Assembly: GCA_963753185.1 (NCBI GenBank)
Contig: CAVWBO010000005.1
Location: forward strand, 1 to 55,413
Origin: SZUA-442 sp963753185
Lineage (GTDB): Bacteria; Actinomycetota; Acidimicrobiia; Spongiisociales; UBA5794
Direction of reading: 5' to 3'
DNA: 55,413 bases
Both the position numbers and the translations under genes were made by a program. Under the pieces are notes generated by a model that ran no database searches, was not told where the DNA came from, and saw only the letters and a program-made list of their open reading frames with translations. Numbering within the stretch: position 1 is the stretch's first letter; each line of letters opens with the position of its first letter. This document shows, in pieces, positions 46,990-55,413 of the stretch.

Positions 46990-47817
46990 ATGAAGTGGAG
47001 ATTCATCGTCCTCGCCGTTCTCGTGGTGGTGGTTGCCTCTGCATGCGCAGACCCCGCCTCCACGACCGATACCCAGCCAACCGGTGAGCTACCGCTCGAC
47101 TCGACGACGTCAACGTCGCCACCGACGGATGGTCAACCGGCATCCCTCGTCCCCATCGAAGGTGAGTGGATCCTCGTCAGCGGCGTGCCGCTCGTGGATG
47201 GGTACCCCATCTCGCTGAGTGCATCGGTCAACGAGATCGGTGGTCGGGCTGCCTGCAACCAATACGGCGGTTCGGCCGTGATCGACGGGGATACGATCGC
47301 CATCGGCAACATGTTCATGACCGAGATGGCCTGCGAGCCTGCGGTGATGGACGCTGAATCGGCCTACCTGACAGCCATCGGTGCGGTGACCACGTGGGCC
47401 ATCGTCGACGGGCAGCTGCATCTCAGCGGATCAGACGAACCCCTCGTGTTCGATCGCGCCCCTGAGGTGCCGACCGAGGCGCTGGTTGGGACGACCTGGG
47501 TTCTCGACACACTCGTCCGCGATGACATGGCGTTCATGGCGATCGGCGACCCCGCCACCCTGCTGCTGCTCGAGGACGGAACCGTTACCGGATCCACCGG
47601 CTGCCGGACCCTCACGGGCACATGGATCGAATCCGATGCCCAGATCTTCTTCCCTGAATTCGCCGCGGACGGTGAGTGCCCAGACGACCTCTGGGCGCAG
47701 GACAACCTCGTCGTGACGGTGCTCGGTGACGGCTTCACAGCATCGATCGATGGCGACCTCCTCAGCCTCACGTCGATGGGCAATGAGGGCCTCGTCTATC
47801 GCGCCGAGGCGCGATAG
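46990..47817 (+). CDS. Lipoprotein with two META/HslJ domains
   Basis: This surface lipoprotein has 275 residues. The signal IVLAVLVVVVASAC ends in a lipobox with Cys at about residue 19, then a Thr/Ser/Pro linker. Two META domains follow: the first with GEWILVSGVPLVDGYPISLS and GGRAACNQYGGSAVIDGDTI, the second with GTTWVLDTLVRDDMAFMAIG and GSTGCRTLTGTW. HslJ-like domains are linked to heat or antibiotic stress. Alone in its transcript. Confidence 0.8.
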   Translation: MKWRFIVLAVLVVVVASACADPASTTDTQPTGELPLDSTTSTSPPTDGQPASLVPIEGEWILVSGVPLVDGYPISLSASVNEIGGRAACNQYGGSAVIDGDTIAIGNMFMTEMACEPAVMDAESAYLTAIGAVTTWAIVDGQLHLSGSDEPLVFDRAPEVPTEALVGTTWVLDTLVRDDMAFMAIGDPATLLLLEDGTVTGSTGCRTLTGTWIESDAQIFFPEFAADGECPDDLWAQDNLVVTVLGDGFTASIDGDLLSLTSMGNEGLVYRAEAR

Positions 47818-47915
47818 ACGCAGGCTCCCTTCCACGGGACACATCGGAGACGCCGTCGATGGTCGCCCGCTGCCGTGCTTGAATCGGGGGCAGTCAACCG
47901 ATGAAGGGAGCGTCG

Positions 47916-48107
47916 ATGGGATTCCTCGACGACGCCAAGGATCTGGCCGACAAGGCCGAGGACGCGGCAGCAGACCACAAGGACACGATCAAGGGTGGCA
48001 TCGACAAGGCAGCTGATGTCGCCAAGGACAAGGTCGGGTACGACGAGCATGTCGACAAGGGTGTCGATGCGGCCAAGGGCGCCATTGACAAGCTCCAGAA
48101 GGACTGA
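47916..48107 (+). CDS. MT0933-like antitoxin-family protein
   Basis: This 63-residue protein is almost all Lys/Asp/Ala helix: MGFLDDAKDLADKAEDAAAD then GIDKAADVAKDKVGYDEHVD. This matches the MT0933/Rv0909 antitoxin family (PF14013-like). GAAGGGAGCG lies before the ATG at 47916; an upstream ATG is at 47901. No toxin gene is adjacent, so its antitoxin role here is doubtful. Confidence 0.65.
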   Translation: MGFLDDAKDLADKAEDAAADHKDTIKGGIDKAADVAKDKVGYDEHVDKGVDAAKGAIDKLQKD

Positions 48108-48225
48108 CGCAGCCGGCTGCGGCCCGGCATCGGTGTCCGCCTTCCTGATCGCCAAAGACCGCGTGGTCGTCCCAGTCGCGCGTGCGTTCGTCCCTTCCGA
48201 GGCTGCCGGATGACCCCGGTGCCGA

Positions 48226-48271
48226 TCCCCCTGGCTCGCTTCGTTCGCCCGTCCCTCTTGAAAGAGGGACT
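48226..48271 (+). repeat. Solo R1 right half
   Basis: CCCCCTGGCTCGCTTCGTTC, GCCCGTC and the hairpin GTCCCTCTTGAAAGAGGGAC. No left half is found upstream, so this is a half unit. It is also the hairpin nearest the arsenate-reductase-like gene. Confidence 0.8.
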
Positions 48272-48363
48272 GATTGGTGGTCGATGCGGGTTGCCGGTTT
48301 GAGTACGGAGCACGAACCACCAGGTACGCCAAGCGCAACGAGGCCGACCGTCTGGAGGACACC

Positions 48364-48789
48364 ATGACCGCTGATCGAGCCCACATCCCGACAGTGCTGT
48401 TCCTGTGTGTGCACAACGCCGGGCGGTCGCAGATGGCGGCGGGGTTCACGCGGCACCTCGGTGGCGATGGTGTCGCCGTCTACTCAGGGGGATCGGAGCC
48501 AGCAGACCAGGTCAATACCGCCGCCATCGCGGCCATGGCGGAGGTTGGCATCGACATCACCGATCAGACACCGAGGCACTGGACCGATGACGGGGTTGCA
48601 GCGGCAGACGTCGTGATCACGATGGGGTGCGGGGACACCTGCCCTGTCTTTCCCGGTGTGCGCTACGTCGACTGGGATCTCGAAGACCCAGCGGGAAAGC
48701 CGGTAGACGGCGTCCGACCGATCCGCGATGACATCGAACGTCGCGTTCGCTCCCTGCTCGAGGAACTCGCGGTACCAGTGTGCGGGTGA
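48364..48789 (+). CDS. LMW-phosphatase-type arsenate reductase/phosphatase
   Basis: This 141-residue protein of the LMW-PTP fold begins MTADRAHIPTVLFLCVHNAG. The P-loop is CVHNAGRSQMAAGF, followed by GSEPADQVN, VITMGCGDTCPVFPGVRY and DPAGKPVDGVRPIRDDIERR. The extra cysteines in GCGDTCP fit thioredoxin-coupled ArsC enzymes. The ATG at 48364 has GGAGG 6 bp before it. No arsR or arsenite exporter is near. Confidence 0.8.
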   Translation: MTADRAHIPTVLFLCVHNAGRSQMAAGFTRHLGGDGVAVYSGGSEPADQVNTAAIAAMAEVGIDITDQTPRHWTDDGVAAADVVITMGCGDTCPVFPGVRYVDWDLEDPAGKPVDGVRPIRDDIERRVRSLLEELAVPVCG

Positions 48790-48796
48790 CGAGACG

Positions 48797-49118
48797 TCAG
48801 CTCGCGACGAACACGATCGATTCTTCGATGAGGCCTGGCCACAGGCCTTGATCTTCGACCGCGACCCATTCCTTGAAGGTGCGACCGGCGGGTGCCACCG
48901 GCGTCCCTGCGCCGCTGTCGACCAGGGCCGCCACACGACCTGCCGGTAGCTTCACGACCATGCCTCCGAATGTGTTGCCGGGCATGGCGACGAACTCGCC
49001 CTGTGCCCGGATACACCGGAAGCCGAACATCGTGCCCTGCATCGACGACACCGCGAGCGAGGAACTCGTCGGCGACCTCCCAGAACGCATCCTCACCCGG
49101 TTTCGTCGATGCTGGCAT
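48797..49118 (-). CDS. TfoX-N-like protein, one frameshift
   Basis: The ATG at 49118 begins MPASTKPGEDAFWEVADEFL. An indel near 49060 moves to the frame with GTMFGFRCIRAQGEFVAMPG, MVVKLPAGRVAALVDSGAGT and FKEWVAVEDQGLWPGLIEES. This is the TfoX N-terminal-domain pattern (about 105 residues). Role unknown in this lineage. Confidence 0.6.
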
Positions 49119-49124
49119 CCTCAG

Positions 49125-49487
49125 CTACTCCGCGGCCCACGCCTTGGCGTGTTCGAGCTCTTCGACCTCGAACACCTTCAGCTCACCAGGGACCATCCAT
49201 CCGAAGAATCTCATCCCCTCTTTGACTGATGCCCGATCGGTGACGACGGCGATGCGTTCCCATTTCGACCAATGGCCGACGCCGACCTTCGTGTCCTCCC
49301 ACATGGCCCCGCCGGAGTAGTCGGCGAAGTCAGGGCCAAGGACATAGATCAGTCGCAGCTTGTCATGGTCCGCCAGGGCTGCCGTGATGGCAGGGTCCAG
49401 GACATCCTTGTAGTCGGCAGAATCGACTCGTCCCACGGCCTCGAAACCAACGACATTGCTCGGCAGACCTTCGATGATCCTGATCAT
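49125..49487 (-). CDS. SpoIIAA-like/STAS (DUF3478) protein
   Basis: This 120-residue protein has the SpoIIAA-like fold: SNVVGFEAVGRVDSADYKDV, KLRLIYVLGPDFADYSGGAM and RIAVVTDRASVKEGMRFFGW. The ATG at 49487 follows GAAGGG. The STAS phosphorylation Ser is not clear. It lies 6 bp from the TfoX-like gene in the same direction. Confidence 0.75.
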   Translation of the reverse strand: MIRIIEGLPSNVVGFEAVGRVDSADYKDVLDPAITAALADHDKLRLIYVLGPDFADYSGGAMWEDTKVGVGHWSKWERIAVVTDRASVKEGMRFFGWMVPGELKVFEVEELEHAKAWAAE

Positions 49488-49559
49488 CTACATCCCTTCA
49501 GTCATGCGAAATCGACCCTACACGCTGTAGCCCTGCTGACCTGACGAATGAACGGTGCT

Positions 49560-49736
49560 TCAATCGACGTCCCGGTGCCTGTACCGATCGATACCTGCAC
49601 CGATGGCGATCCCAACACCCGTCCCGATCCCGATCCACGCCGCGACGCCGGTCACCGAGCTGATGACGGCGCCTATGGCAGCACCGACGATGATGCCCAC
49701 GATGAGGGCGGAGATCTGACGTTGCTCGTCTGCCAT
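49560..49736 (-). CDS. Small hydrophobic membrane protein
   Basis: This 58-residue protein starts MADEQRQISALIVGIIVGAA, with one or two helices rich in Gly/Ala (IGAVISSVTGVAAWIGIGTG) and the tail GIDRYRHRDVD. Glycine-zipper-like pattern. No family recognised. It is 10 bp after the GH13-like gene stop. Confidence 0.55.
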   Translation of the reverse strand: MADEQRQISALIVGIIVGAAIGAVISSVTGVAAWIGIGTGVGIAIGAGIDRYRHRDVD

Positions 49737-49746
49737 GACGGTCAGC

Positions 49747-51844
49747 CTATGTCGCCTTGCCGGCGTCCGGAGCACGCAGGCGGAAGGCGCGTCCCTCGCC
49801 AGGGGACAGTTCGTCGAGCCAGTGGAAGAACCCGTTGGACGCAACGACCTGCCCATCGGACATCAACCCGCCGACCGTCGAGTACACCTCGATCAGCTCG
49901 ACACCAGGATCGAGCAAGGGAATGCCGAACGAGCCGGATGCTGCCTCGAGGTCGTAGTTCACGACGAACACGTAGCGAGCCGCAGAGATCGGGGACTGGG
50001 TCCATGCGACCGTTCCGCGCAGGCCCGTCGCATCGGGAGGGATCAGCCACCGGGTCGTGGTGTCCGTGATCTCAGGAAGTACACGTTCGGCGAACAACCT
50101 GAGGTCGGTGATTCGTTCGAACAGTGCGTCGTTTTCTCCCCAGATGAATGCATCGCCGAAGCGAGCCTTCGAGGGATACACGTTCGAATCGCCCCTGCTC
50201 GCGGAAGACGAAGAGCTTGGTGTATCGCTCGTTCTCGACCGGGTGGTCGTGGACGTCCCTGATCTCGAAGCCGAGCCCCATGTACGAAGGCATGTCAGGA
50301 AGGAGGAGGGCCGTGAACAGGCGTGCCTCGTTGCCTGCCCGGTAGAACTCGTCGAACCGGGGGTCGTCCTTGTCCGCGGTCATCACGGTGAAGGCAGGAG
50401 CGACCCGCCTCGTCGACAGATCGTCGAGGTATCTGCGGAAACGTTGGAGGTACTCGGCGCTGCCGACGATGGTCGACTGGAGGTCTCCGAGGGTGGCGTC
50501 GGCGAGTGACGCCTCGAGATGGTCGAGTTCCTCGCCAAATTGGAAGACGTCCCTCGCGGGGAGGAAGGTCTCTGCGAAGTACGCGAACCAGGGCGCTCCC
50601 TGTGTGTCCTGGATATGGCGTTTGACTGCGGCGAGGATGTCGTAGTAGCCGTCCACCACCGCAGGTACGCCGTCTGGCCGCATCTGGACGTGGGACATGT
50701 CCCCCCGCATGAAGTCGAAGTTCCCGATGTGCCGCGTCTGTGCATAGTGCTCGCACACATAGTCCCAGACGTGCTGGCGAGGCCTGTCGAAGTCGATCTC
50801 CCAGTGTGCGTTGTCATCGAGGCGCTCGTAGAGCTTGTATCGGGCAAGCGGGGAGAAGACGCGCGACATGAACTGGGGTTCCGCGAACACGAAGTCCGGC
50901 CACTCCATGCCGAATTCGTCGACGACGGTGTGGTCAGGGTCGGGATCGACCATGAGCCCCCGGAATGGGACGCCCATCGTTGCCGGAACCGGCTCGAGCC
51001 CTTCGGCCTTCAGCGCCCTGATCAGGTCGATGCGGCGTTCAATGCGGCCGAAGACGTCGCCGGGGTCGCCGAAGAGGACAGCGAGCCTGTCGACCTCGGG
51101 CACGGCGAAGAAGTCCTCGGCGGAGGTAGGGATCTTGCGACCGGTCACTGCAGGACCCCTGTCGAGCACCCACCGGTGGACGAACTCCTCGACCGTTCGA
51201 TTCAGGCCGGAGCTGTGGTCGACGATCTGCCGGTCGACCACCCGCATCCACTCGAAGAGGTCTGGTGACCCCAACGCAACTTCGGAGAACCGGTCCGTGT
51301 GCGGGATGACATCCATCCCGAGCGCCTTTCCCATCACATGGAGCAGGTTCGAAACCGCTCGAAGCTGGCGACCGGTGGTGTCGAGGTGGGGGGCGATGGC
51401 GTACAGCTCGTCGGAGAAGAAGTCGGTGTTGAGGTTCCAGCCTGCGATTCCGTAGAGGCTCTCGACGACACCCGGCTCCCAGATGGGAAGGAGCTGCACG
51501 GCGTCCATCGAGGCAGGGAGGGTCAGCGCGTACTTCACGACGCCTGCGTAGTCGCCGACCGTTCTCACGTTGACACCGACAACGTTGGCCCGACGCATCC
51601 AGCCCGAATCCGTGTGATCTGCCATCGGTGACCGCACGACCTCTGGGAGGGAGGAGAGAGGTCGATCGAGGTCCGTGGCTTCCGGCGACAGGGCGACGTC
51701 GACCGCTGCTCCGTACCGACGCCGCATCAGGTTCAGCGCCGCTGGGAGGGGGAGCGAGAGGGCATCCTGGGGTCGAAGGCCCGCGAGGAACGATGACGCC
51801 CCTCCCACATATGCGGCCTCTCCCGGGATACCAGCCGCGTTCAC
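49747..51844 (-). CDS. Divergent GH13-like glycoside hydrolase/transferase, one frameshift
   Basis: Joined, about 699 residues. GH13 region I is read in LGMDVIPHTDRFSEVAL, region II in FDFMRGDMSHVQMRP with the nucleophile Asp two after Arg-Gly, and region III in FAETFLPARDVF with the acid Glu. Region IV (NHD) is not clear. An N-terminal domain of about 90 residues and a C-terminal beta domain (GLRGTVAWTQSPISAARYVF) flank the barrel. A change of frame near 50190 is needed. GTG 51844 overlaps the upstream kinase stop (GTGA), so the two are coupled. Subfamily and substrate unknown; glycan metabolism is likely. Confidence 0.6.
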
Positions 51845-52488
51845 ACCGTCACGAACTCGACGTCGTACTCACGGGTGATGATCACGTCCGCCCTCGGACG
51901 ATGCTGGGAGATGATCTCATGCTCAGCCGTGAGGACTTCCTCGATGAACGGGTCGAACTCCTCGCGGCCACGTTTCATGCGATGCGCCATCGTTTCGAGC
52001 CGGTTGCGATCGATGAACACGCGGCAGTCGACGTGATCGCACAGCGACGTGTAGACGCCCTCGGCGATGACAACCTCGACACCCACGAGAGACACCTCTT
52101 CGTCTTCGATCCGGTTGTCGTCGTAGATCACCAGGGGCTTGACGATGGCGTCCTCACCGGCCTGGGCTGCAGCCAGGTGGCCATCGAGGAGGTCGAGTCG
52201 CACTTCGGTCGTTCCGACCCATGCGAAGTTCGCCCTGCGAGCCGCATCGTTGAAGCGAGGGGGAAGGACGTAGTAGTCGTCCTGTTGGAGGACCGCCGCG
52301 GTCACGCCTCGCTCACCGAGCGCGTCGGCGAGGGCTTGCCCCGTCTCCGACTTTCCGCTCCCTGACTCGCCGGCCACTGTGATCGTGAACCGGCGGGGTG
52401 TGGCGCGGACCGTGTCGAGGATGCGATCGACGATCAGGTCTGCGGCCCTTTTGTGTTCCTCACCGACGAGGATGATGTCTCCGCGCAT
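51841..52488 (-). CDS. P-loop kinase of the uridine kinase/phosphoribulokinase family
   Basis: This 215-residue kinase has Walker A in ITVAGESGSGKSETGQALAD and the family DDYYVLPPRFND, followed by VEVVIAEGVYTSLCDHVDCR and RLETMAHRMKRGREEFDPFI. The substrate is not readable; in this setting a sugar or nucleoside is possible. The ATG at 52488 is the first. It is translationally coupled to the GH13-like enzyme. Confidence 0.8.
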   Translation of the reverse strand: MRGDIILVGEEHKRAADLIVDRILDTVRATPRRFTITVAGESGSGKSETGQALADALGERGVTAAVLQQDDYYVLPPRFNDAARRANFAWVGTTEVRLDLLDGHLAAAQAGEDAIVKPLVIYDDNRIEDEEVSLVGVEVVIAEGVYTSLCDHVDCRVFIDRNRLETMAHRMKRGREEFDPFIEEVLTAEHEIISQHRPRADVIITREYDVEFVTV

Positions 52489-52532
52489 AGCCGGATACTA
52501 CCGATCTGCGCTGCGGCCGACGGATCGCCGGA

Positions 52533-54728
52533 TCAGCGACCGAAGCGGCGAAGTCGCAATGAATTCGTCACGACACTGACGGACGAGAACGCCATCGCGG
52601 CGGCGGCGATCATCGGGTTGAGGAAGCCGAGTGCGGCTAGGGGAATCGCCGCAACGTTGTACCCGAACGCCCACCACAGGTTCTGCCGGATCGTGTGGAA
52701 CGTGCGCCTCGCAAGGCGGATTGCGACGACCGCGGTCATGGGGTCACTCGACATCAGCACGACGTCACCAGCTTCGATTGCAACATCGGTCCCAGACCCG
52801 ACCGCCATGCCGAGATCCGCAGCGGTGAGGGCGGGTGCATCGTTGATGCCATCCCCGACGAATGCGACGACGTTGCCGCGACCCTGCATCTCCGTCACTG
52901 CCGCTGACTTCTCGCCGGGAAGCACCTCGGCAACGATCGTGTCGATCCCGACTTCCTCGCCGATGCGTGTGGCGCTTTGTGCCGAGTCGCCAGTGAGCAT
53001 CGCGGTCCGCAGGCCGTCGTGGTGCAGATCGGCGATGGCACGTTGGGATGACTCGCGCACCGTGTCGGCGACGCTCAGCGCACCTCGAACGGACCCGTCC
53101 CAACCCACCATGAAGGTGGTGAGGCCCTCGGAAGCCATCTCCTCGAATCGAGGAACCCATACCTCGATGTCGTCGTAGCCAAGTTCGGTGAAGTACAGCG
53201 GACGCCCCGCGACGACCGTGTGACCTTCGACAGTCCCGGTCGCACCTCGTCCCTGAACAGCTTCGAAGTCGTCAACCGGGGACAGATCGCTGTCCGCCTC
53301 CTCGGCTCCCAGAACAACGGCCCGCGCTATCGGATGCTCGGAGCCAGATTCGAGCGAGGCCACCAGTCGAAGGAACTCGGCAGGGTCCTCCTCGGTCTCG
53401 ACCCTCGTGAGGGTCATGGCACCCCTGGTGAGGGTGCCGGTCTTGTCGAAGACAACCGTGTCGACGCCTTGTGCCCGTTCGAACAGCTCGGCGTTCTTGA
53501 ACAGGACCCCGAGTTCCGCGCCGCGCCCAGACCCGACCATGATGGCTGTCGGTGTTGCAAGGCCGAGTGCGCATGGACAGGCGATGATCAGCACCGCAAC
53601 GGCGTTTCGCACGGCGATCCCAACGCTTCCGTCGACAAGCAGCCAGGCAATGAGCACCACGAAGGCGATACCGATGACGATCGGAACGAAGACAGCCGAG
53701 ACGCGGTCGGTCAGCTTCTGGACCGGTGCCTTGGTGGCCTGGGCGTCCTCAACGAGCCGCATGATCTGGCTCAACGCCGTGTTCGGCCCGACATGTTCGA
53801 CCTCGATCTCGAGGCGGCCCTGTTGGTTCACCGTCGCAGCGAAGACGTTCGACCCGGCTTCCTTGTCGAGAGCGACGCTCTCACCGGTGAGCATCGATTC
53901 GTCGACACCTGACCGGCCCGCGAGGACGACACCGTCAGCGGGAATCTTCTCGCCGGGAAGAACCACGACGATGTTGCCCGGTGCCAACTCGAGGGGATCA
54001 ACGAGAACTTCCTGGCCGTCACGGATCACCCGCGCCTGCTTCGCCCCGAGCTCGGCGAGCTTGGCGATGGCATTCGAGGCCTGACCCTTGGCCCTGGCTT
54101 CGAAGAAGCGGCCGAGGAGGATGAGGGTCACGATCATCGCAGCGCTCTCGAAGAAGATGTAGTTGCCGCTTCCCCCCGAATGCTCGGTGAGCATCAGCTT
54201 CTCTGCTCCGACGGTGATGAAGACCCAGGTCGAGTATCCCCATGCAGCGAGCGTCCCCACCGAGATCAGGGTGTCCATGGCGAGCGAACGAGAGGTCACC
54301 TGTTTCCACGCGGCCCTGTGGAACTGCCATCCGAACACCCATACGACGATGCTGGTCAGGACGAATTGGGCCCAGGGGTTCCAGATCGCTTCCGGACCCA
54401 CCATGGCAAGGATCATCACCGGAATCGAAAGGGCGCCAGCCCCGATCACATTGCGAAGCTGGTACTTCGCCTCGGCGTCATAGCGCTCGGTGATAGAGCG
54501 GCGATCGTCGTTCGGGTCGATCTCGGCGATGTCGTAACCGATCTTGTGTACGGCCGCGCGGAGCTGCTCGATGTCAGCGGTGCTCCCGACGGTGGCCCTC
54601 GCCTCCTGCCCCGCGAAGTTGACCACCGCGGACTCGACGCCCTCCTGCTTGCCAAGGACGCGTTCGATCCGCACCGCGCATGAAGCGCAAGTCATTCCCT
54701 CGACATCAAACCGGATCGTGTCCGTCAT
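52533..54728 (-). CDS. copA: Copper-translocating P-type ATPase
   Basis: This P1B-1 ATPase has 731 residues and exports Cu+. One metal-binding domain (VEGMTCASCAVRIERVLG), the membrane CPC motif in IACPCALGLATP, DKTGTLT phosphorylation loop, TGD in MLTGDSAQSA, and hinge GDGINDAPALTAADLGMAV. The last helices have NVAAIPLAA and FSSVSVVTNSLRLRR, copper-type. GAAGGAAAG precedes the ATG at 54728. The duplicated 51-bp palindrome lies 17 bp upstream, inside the operon. Confidence 0.95.
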   Translation of the reverse strand: MTDTIRFDVEGMTCASCAVRIERVLGKQEGVESAVVNFAGQEARATVGSTADIEQLRAAVHKIGYDIAEIDPNDDRRSITERYDAEAKYQLRNVIGAGALSIPVMILAMVGPEAIWNPWAQFVLTSIVVWVFGWQFHRAAWKQVTSRSLAMDTLISVGTLAAWGYSTWVFITVGAEKLMLTEHSGGSGNYIFFESAAMIVTLILLGRFFEARAKGQASNAIAKLAELGAKQARVIRDGQEVLVDPLELAPGNIVVVLPGEKIPADGVVLAGRSGVDESMLTGESVALDKEAGSNVFAATVNQQGRLEIEVEHVGPNTALSQIMRLVEDAQATKAPVQKLTDRVSAVFVPIVIGIAFVVLIAWLLVDGSVGIAVRNAVAVLIIACPCALGLATPTAIMVGSGRGAELGVLFKNAELFERAQGVDTVVFDKTGTLTRGAMTLTRVETEEDPAEFLRLVASLESGSEHPIARAVVLGAEEADSDLSPVDDFEAVQGRGATGTVEGHTVVAGRPLYFTELGYDDIEVWVPRFEEMASEGLTTFMVGWDGSVRGALSVADTVRESSQRAIADLHHDGLRTAMLTGDSAQSATRIGEEVGIDTIVAEVLPGEKSAAVTEMQGRGNVVAFVGDGINDAPALTAADLGMAVGSGTDVAIEAGDVVLMSSDPMTAVVAIRLARRTFHTIRQNLWWAFGYNVAAIPLAALGFLNPMIAAAAMAFSSVSVVTNSLRLRRFGR

Positions 54729-54744
54729 TCTTTCCTTCTCGCCT

Positions 54745-54795
54745 GTTCTTGCGTAACTGAGTTCCACCCAGGATGGAACTCAGTTACGCAAGAAC
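54745..54795. repeat. Perfect 22-bp stem palindrome, copy 2, inside the cop operon
   Basis: The arm 54745-54766 (GTTCTTGCGTAACTGAG...) and its complement 54774-54795 flank CCCAGGA. Identical over 51 bases to 46383-46433. In mRNA it would form a very strong hairpin just before the copA ribosome binding site. Confidence 0.9.
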
Positions 54796-54813
54796 GGTTG
54801 GGGTGGTTGGGAT

Positions 54814-55023
54814 TCAGCGGGCGACGTCGTAGCCCTGGTCCTCGATCGCCGTGATGATGGCATCGAGCGAAACCGACGACTCGTCGTAGTCGACGGCAAC
54901 GGTGCGCGCATCGATGGTGACCTCGGCCGTGGCGACACCGTCCATTGGTGCAACAGCGCCCTCGATCGATGACTTGCAGTGGCCGCACGAGATGTCCGGT
55001 ACGGAGAGTGTGACGGTGGTCAT
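54814..55023 (-). CDS. copZ: Copper chaperone, HMA domain
   Basis: This 69-residue chaperone has the metal site ISCGHCKSSIEG and the ferredoxin-like pattern VATAEVTIDARTVAVDYDE. It would hand Cu+ to CopA. The ATG at 55023 overlaps the csoR stop (ATGA). It has GHC in place of the usual MTCxxC spacing. Confidence 0.9.
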   Translation of the reverse strand: MTTVTLSVPDISCGHCKSSIEGAVAPMDGVATAEVTIDARTVAVDYDESSVSLDAIITAIEDQGYDVAR

Positions 55024-55301
55024 AGGGATCCTTTCGATGAAGGTGAGTAACGGAGGGTTTCCATGAGCTCGTCAACGACCTGCTCGGAGCGGCCTTCCTT
55101 GACGTGCTCGAGGACACAGGTCTCGATGTGATTCTGGAGGAGAACCCGGTTCACGCCTTCGAGCGAACCCTCGAGCGCCGAGACCTGCTTCATGATGTCC
55201 GGGCAGTAGCGCTCCTCTTCCACCATGCGGATCACCGCATCCATGTGCCCCCTGACCGTCTTGAGTCGGTTGAGGGCTGAGTTCTTGTGCTCGGGCTTCA
55301 T
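55020..55301 (-). CDS. csoR: Copper-sensing repressor CsoR
   Basis: This 93-residue DUF156 repressor begins MKPEHKNSALNRLKTVRGHM. Cu+ ligands are Cys in ERYCPDIMKQVSAL and His/Cys in NHIETCVLEHV (the Cys-His-Cys pattern). ATG 55301 is preferred over GTG 55319, which would overlap the operator. Loss of DNA binding on Cu+ would release copZ-copA. It is translationally coupled to copZ. Confidence 0.9.
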   Translation of the reverse strand: MKPEHKNSALNRLKTVRGHMDAVIRMVEEERYCPDIMKQVSALEGSLEGVNRVLLQNHIETCVLEHVKEGRSEQVVDELMETLRYSPSSKGSL

Positions 55302-55311
55302 ACCAGGAGTG

Positions 55312-55332
55312 TACCCCACCCCCAGTGGGGTA
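55312..55332. promoter_or_regulatory. CsoR operator
   Basis: TACCCCAC and GTGGGGTA, 8-bp inverted arms separated by five bases, match known CsoR operators (TACCC...GGGTA with a G/C-rich centre). It lies 10 bp upstream of the csoR ATG. Confidence 0.8.
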
Positions 55333-55378
55333 GGGTCGCATCTGTGACGTACCTTCCTCAGGTACGGAGGAGCGACCC
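55333..55378. other. Nested stem-loops at window end
   Basis: GGGTCGC (55333-55339) pairs with GCGACCC (55372-55378), and GTACC (55349-55353) with GGTAC (55361-55365) inside. It adjoins the CsoR operator on the side away from csoR; a leader or the terminator of a gene beyond the window is possible. Confidence 0.4.
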
Positions 55379-55413
55379 GATCCGTCGGGAAGTGACGATC
55401 GAACCGGCGATGC

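Overview
The window is high-GC DNA from an actinobacterium (Actinomycetota). Markers include a 30-residue bS22/COX24-type ribosomal protein, a PAC2-family protein, a CsoR-controlled copper operon and a probable 10-methyl fatty acid gene pair. It is not uniform. From about 0.8 to 9.3 kb every gene is broken by single-base indels although the catalytic motifs survive, which points to uncorrected long-read sequence rather than decay. From 9.7 to 17.8 kb the frames are clean, and isolated indels return after that. The dispersed hairpin repeats found from 27.5 kb onward are absent upstream, so a mosaic or chimeric contig is possible.

Layout. 1-9.3 kb: OleA/KAS III-like synthase (cut by the window edge), gamma-glutamyltransferase, chemoreceptor, chromate transporter, TmsA/BfaA-like flavoenzyme plus CFA-type methyltransferase, CorA. 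9.4-13.1 kb: tRNA-Ser(GCT), tRNA-Arg(ACG), then a 3.4 kb island closed by a second copy of the tRNA-Arg 3' end; it carries a truncated marR-type operon, an RCC1-repeat protein and a propeller lipoprotein. 13.2-22.5 kb: YbjQ, membrane and secreted proteins, hydrolase, methyltransferase, SDR and a flavinylation module (ApbE, ferric reductase-like protein, FMN-binding protein). 22.5-29.4 kb: cell-envelope genes (glycosyltransferase, RmlD-like, VanZ, a broken Ig-like surface protein, an LCP enzyme with an added repeat domain, SGNH hydrolase). 29.4-49.7 kb: mixed housekeeping and stress genes (DinB, EamA, ABC exporter, CDF transporter, homoserine kinase, Dps, LMW phosphatases, PAC2, DUF255, ATP-dependent ligase) separated by repeats. 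49.7-55.4 kb: a divergent GH13-like enzyme with a P-loop kinase, then the csoR-copZ-copA operon.

The most interesting element is at 38459-38975. A DUF559 nuclease gene lies between perfect 23-bp inverted terminal repeats that are themselves palindromes. The same ends occur with only about 12 bp between them as short 'empty' units in several intergenic regions, including a threefold tandem array at 27575-27933. The arrangement looks like an autonomous element with MITE-like derivatives. A second repeat family (R2) has the same hairpin-plus-tail architecture with a different sequence. A 51-bp palindrome is duplicated exactly at 46383 and 54745, the latter copy inside the copper operon.
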